Of a stretch of DNA of 5,301 bases, positions 4,994-5,301 are shown in pieces. A program made the translations under genes and the position numbers. The notes under the pieces were generated by a model. That model was not told where the DNA came from. It saw nothing but the letters and a program-made list of their open reading frames with translations, and made no database searches. Source of the DNA: an uncultured Oscillospiraceae bacterium (lineage in GTDB: Bacteria; Bacillota; Clostridia; Oscillospirales; Acutalibacteraceae); the NCBI GenBank assembly GCA_900546735.1, contig URDW01000137.1, forward strand, positions 1-5,301, written 5' to 3'. Position 1 is the stretch's first letter. Every line of letters starts with the position of its first letter.

Positions 4994-5008
4994 AAAGCAC
5001 AGTGCTTT
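4994..5008. repeat. 15-base palindrome AAAGCAC-A-GTGCTTT
   Basis: Seven bases on each side of 5001 are perfectly self-complementary. CACC (4990-4993) and GGTG (5014-5017) could extend it across a 5-base bulge. It could be a protein-binding operator. On the plus strand a T5 run (5006-5010) makes it a poor terminator as well. Confidence 0.45.
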
Positions 5009-5058
5009 TTACCGGTGAAAATATATTTGCAAAGTGCCATTTTAGGGTATTTTTTTAC

Positions 5059-5087
5059 ATAGTAGCATTATTTGTAATAAATTGCAA
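5059..5087 (-). promoter_or_regulatory. Candidate promoter of the six-gene operon
   Basis: On the minus strand: -35 TTGCAA (5087-5082), a 17-base spacer, -10 TACTAT (5064-5059) preceded by TGC, which gives an extended -10. Both hexamers match consensus at 4 of 6. Transcription would start near 5052, about 170 bases before the SRPBCC start. On the plus strand the same bases hold a weaker opposing candidate (TTTACA 5054-5059, TAAATT 5078-5083), so a divergent promoter is conceivable. Confidence 0.4.
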
Positions 5088-5100
5088 CTACGCCCAGATG

Positions 5101-5131
5101 CGAGCAGCTGAACAGGGGCAGGAACTGCTCG
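5101..5131. repeat. 7-bp inverted repeat with 17-base loop
   Basis: CGAGCAG (5101-5107) and CTGCTCG (5125-5131) are perfect complements. There is no following T-run. It lies between the candidate promoters and the small plus-strand frame. The role is unknown; an operator or the base of a leader hairpin for a plus-strand transcript would fit. Confidence 0.35.
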
Positions 5132-5145
5132 GGTAGTATTTTATC

Positions 5146-5292
5146 ATGCGGCGGCAAAAAATTAAGCAGGAGTTCATGCGTGACCCTGCCCGAATACAGT
5201 TTGAAGATAAAAAAGGGAAAACCACACAAAAGATTTATGTAAAGAAGAAGCGCAGTGGAATGAATGAGAGATGCCTTTTGCTTAAAGTATAA
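5146..5292 (+). CDS. Doubtful small basic ORF, 48 codons
   Basis: ATG at 5146 opens a frame that ends with TAA at 5290-5292. The product would be very basic (RRQKIKQ at the start, IYVKKKRSG at 31-39) and could form a short strand pair, but I recognise no family. There is no good ribosome binding site before 5146; AGGAG lies just 3 bases before an internal ATG at 5176, which would give 38 residues. It is the only plus-strand candidate, and its stop lies in the loop of a terminator-like inverted repeat, which slightly favours a real transcript. It could equally be a fragment of a decayed gene or chance. Confidence 0.25.
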   Translation: MRRQKIKQEFMRDPARIQFEDKKGKTTQKIYVKKKRSGMNERCLLLKV

Positions 5293-5301
5293 ACAAAAGG
5301 C
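5273..5301 (+). terminator. Terminator-like inverted repeat cut by the window end
   Basis: GCCTTTTG (5273-5280) pairs perfectly with CAAAAGGC (5294-5301), enclosing 13 bases that include the TAA of the small ORF. The window ends on the last base of the second arm, so any T-run beyond it, and therefore the direction of termination, cannot be seen. Confidence 0.4.

Larger units (their letters stand above)
4879..5145. other. Non-coding leader/promoter region upstream of the operon
   Basis: No convincing gene is present. On the minus strand it carries two candidate promoters for the operon (5059-5087 and a -10-like TATACT at 4965-4960 with a poor -35), a 59-base imperfect inverted repeat (4904-4962), a 15-base palindrome (4994-5008) and a 7-bp inverted repeat (5101-5131). 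If the distal promoter is used, the leader would be about 170 bases long and highly structured. I recognised no known riboswitch or T-box core. A 20-codon frame at 5040-4978 has no ribosome binding site. Confidence 0.55.

Noticed and set aside
4978..5040. A 20-codon minus-strand leader-peptide-like frame
   Set aside because: No ribosome binding site and no run of regulatory codons such as an attenuator would have; expected by chance in this length.
1..5301. CRISPR arrays, tRNA or rRNA genes, insertion sequences, toxin-antitoxin or defence genes
   Set aside because: No regularly spaced repeats, no cloverleaf or rRNA sequence recognised, no transposase or recombinase motifs, and the gene products belong to general enzyme families rather than known defence modules.

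Overview
The window looks like the end of a contig from a low-to-medium GC Firmicute of the class Clostridia, plausibly a gut commensal. This rests on strong GGAGG-type ribosome binding sites, tightly packed co-directional genes, and protein families (DUF3788, DUF3795, the GNAT and VOC subtypes) that are common in clostridia; it is inference, not identification. Bases 5-37 are an exact copy of the Illumina Nextera read-1 adapter, so the first ~37 bases are synthetic and the genome starts near base 38.

Every confident gene is on the minus strand. At the left is a GC-rich, apparently single-gene unit: a promoter (1652-1680), a CoA-acylating methylmalonate/malonate-semialdehyde dehydrogenase of the MmsA/IolA family (110-1618), and a strong rho-independent terminator (53-85). 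No other inositol or valine catabolic gene is visible.

A 310-base spacer (1619-1928) separates this from a second, polycistronic-looking unit. In transcription order it encodes an SRPBCC lipid-binding-fold protein (4878-4477), a cysteine-rich DUF3795 protein (4473-4141), an alpha/beta hydrolase (4098-3397), a DUF3788 protein (3371-2955), a VOC/glyoxalase-fold protein (2934-2476) and a GNAT acetyltransferase (2441-1929). A perfect 10-bp-stem terminator abuts the last stop codon. Gaps are 3 to 42 bases, which fits one operon, although base composition changes sharply along it. The genes are small soluble proteins of detoxification or modification type; no shared pathway can be read from the sequence. 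The mosaic composition and a near-identical repeat flanking the hydrolase suggest stepwise assembly of accessory genes.

The right end (4879-5301) is mostly non-coding. It holds a 59-base imperfect inverted repeat just upstream of the SRPBCC gene, candidate minus-strand promoters, several smaller palindromes, and a doubtful 48-codon plus-strand ORF whose stop codon lies inside a terminator-like inverted repeat cut by the window end. I found no RNA gene, CRISPR array, insertion sequence or clearly new defence system. The most useful oddities are the adapter, the long inverted repeat, the direct repeats around the hydrolase, and substituted cofactor-site motifs in the dehydrogenase.
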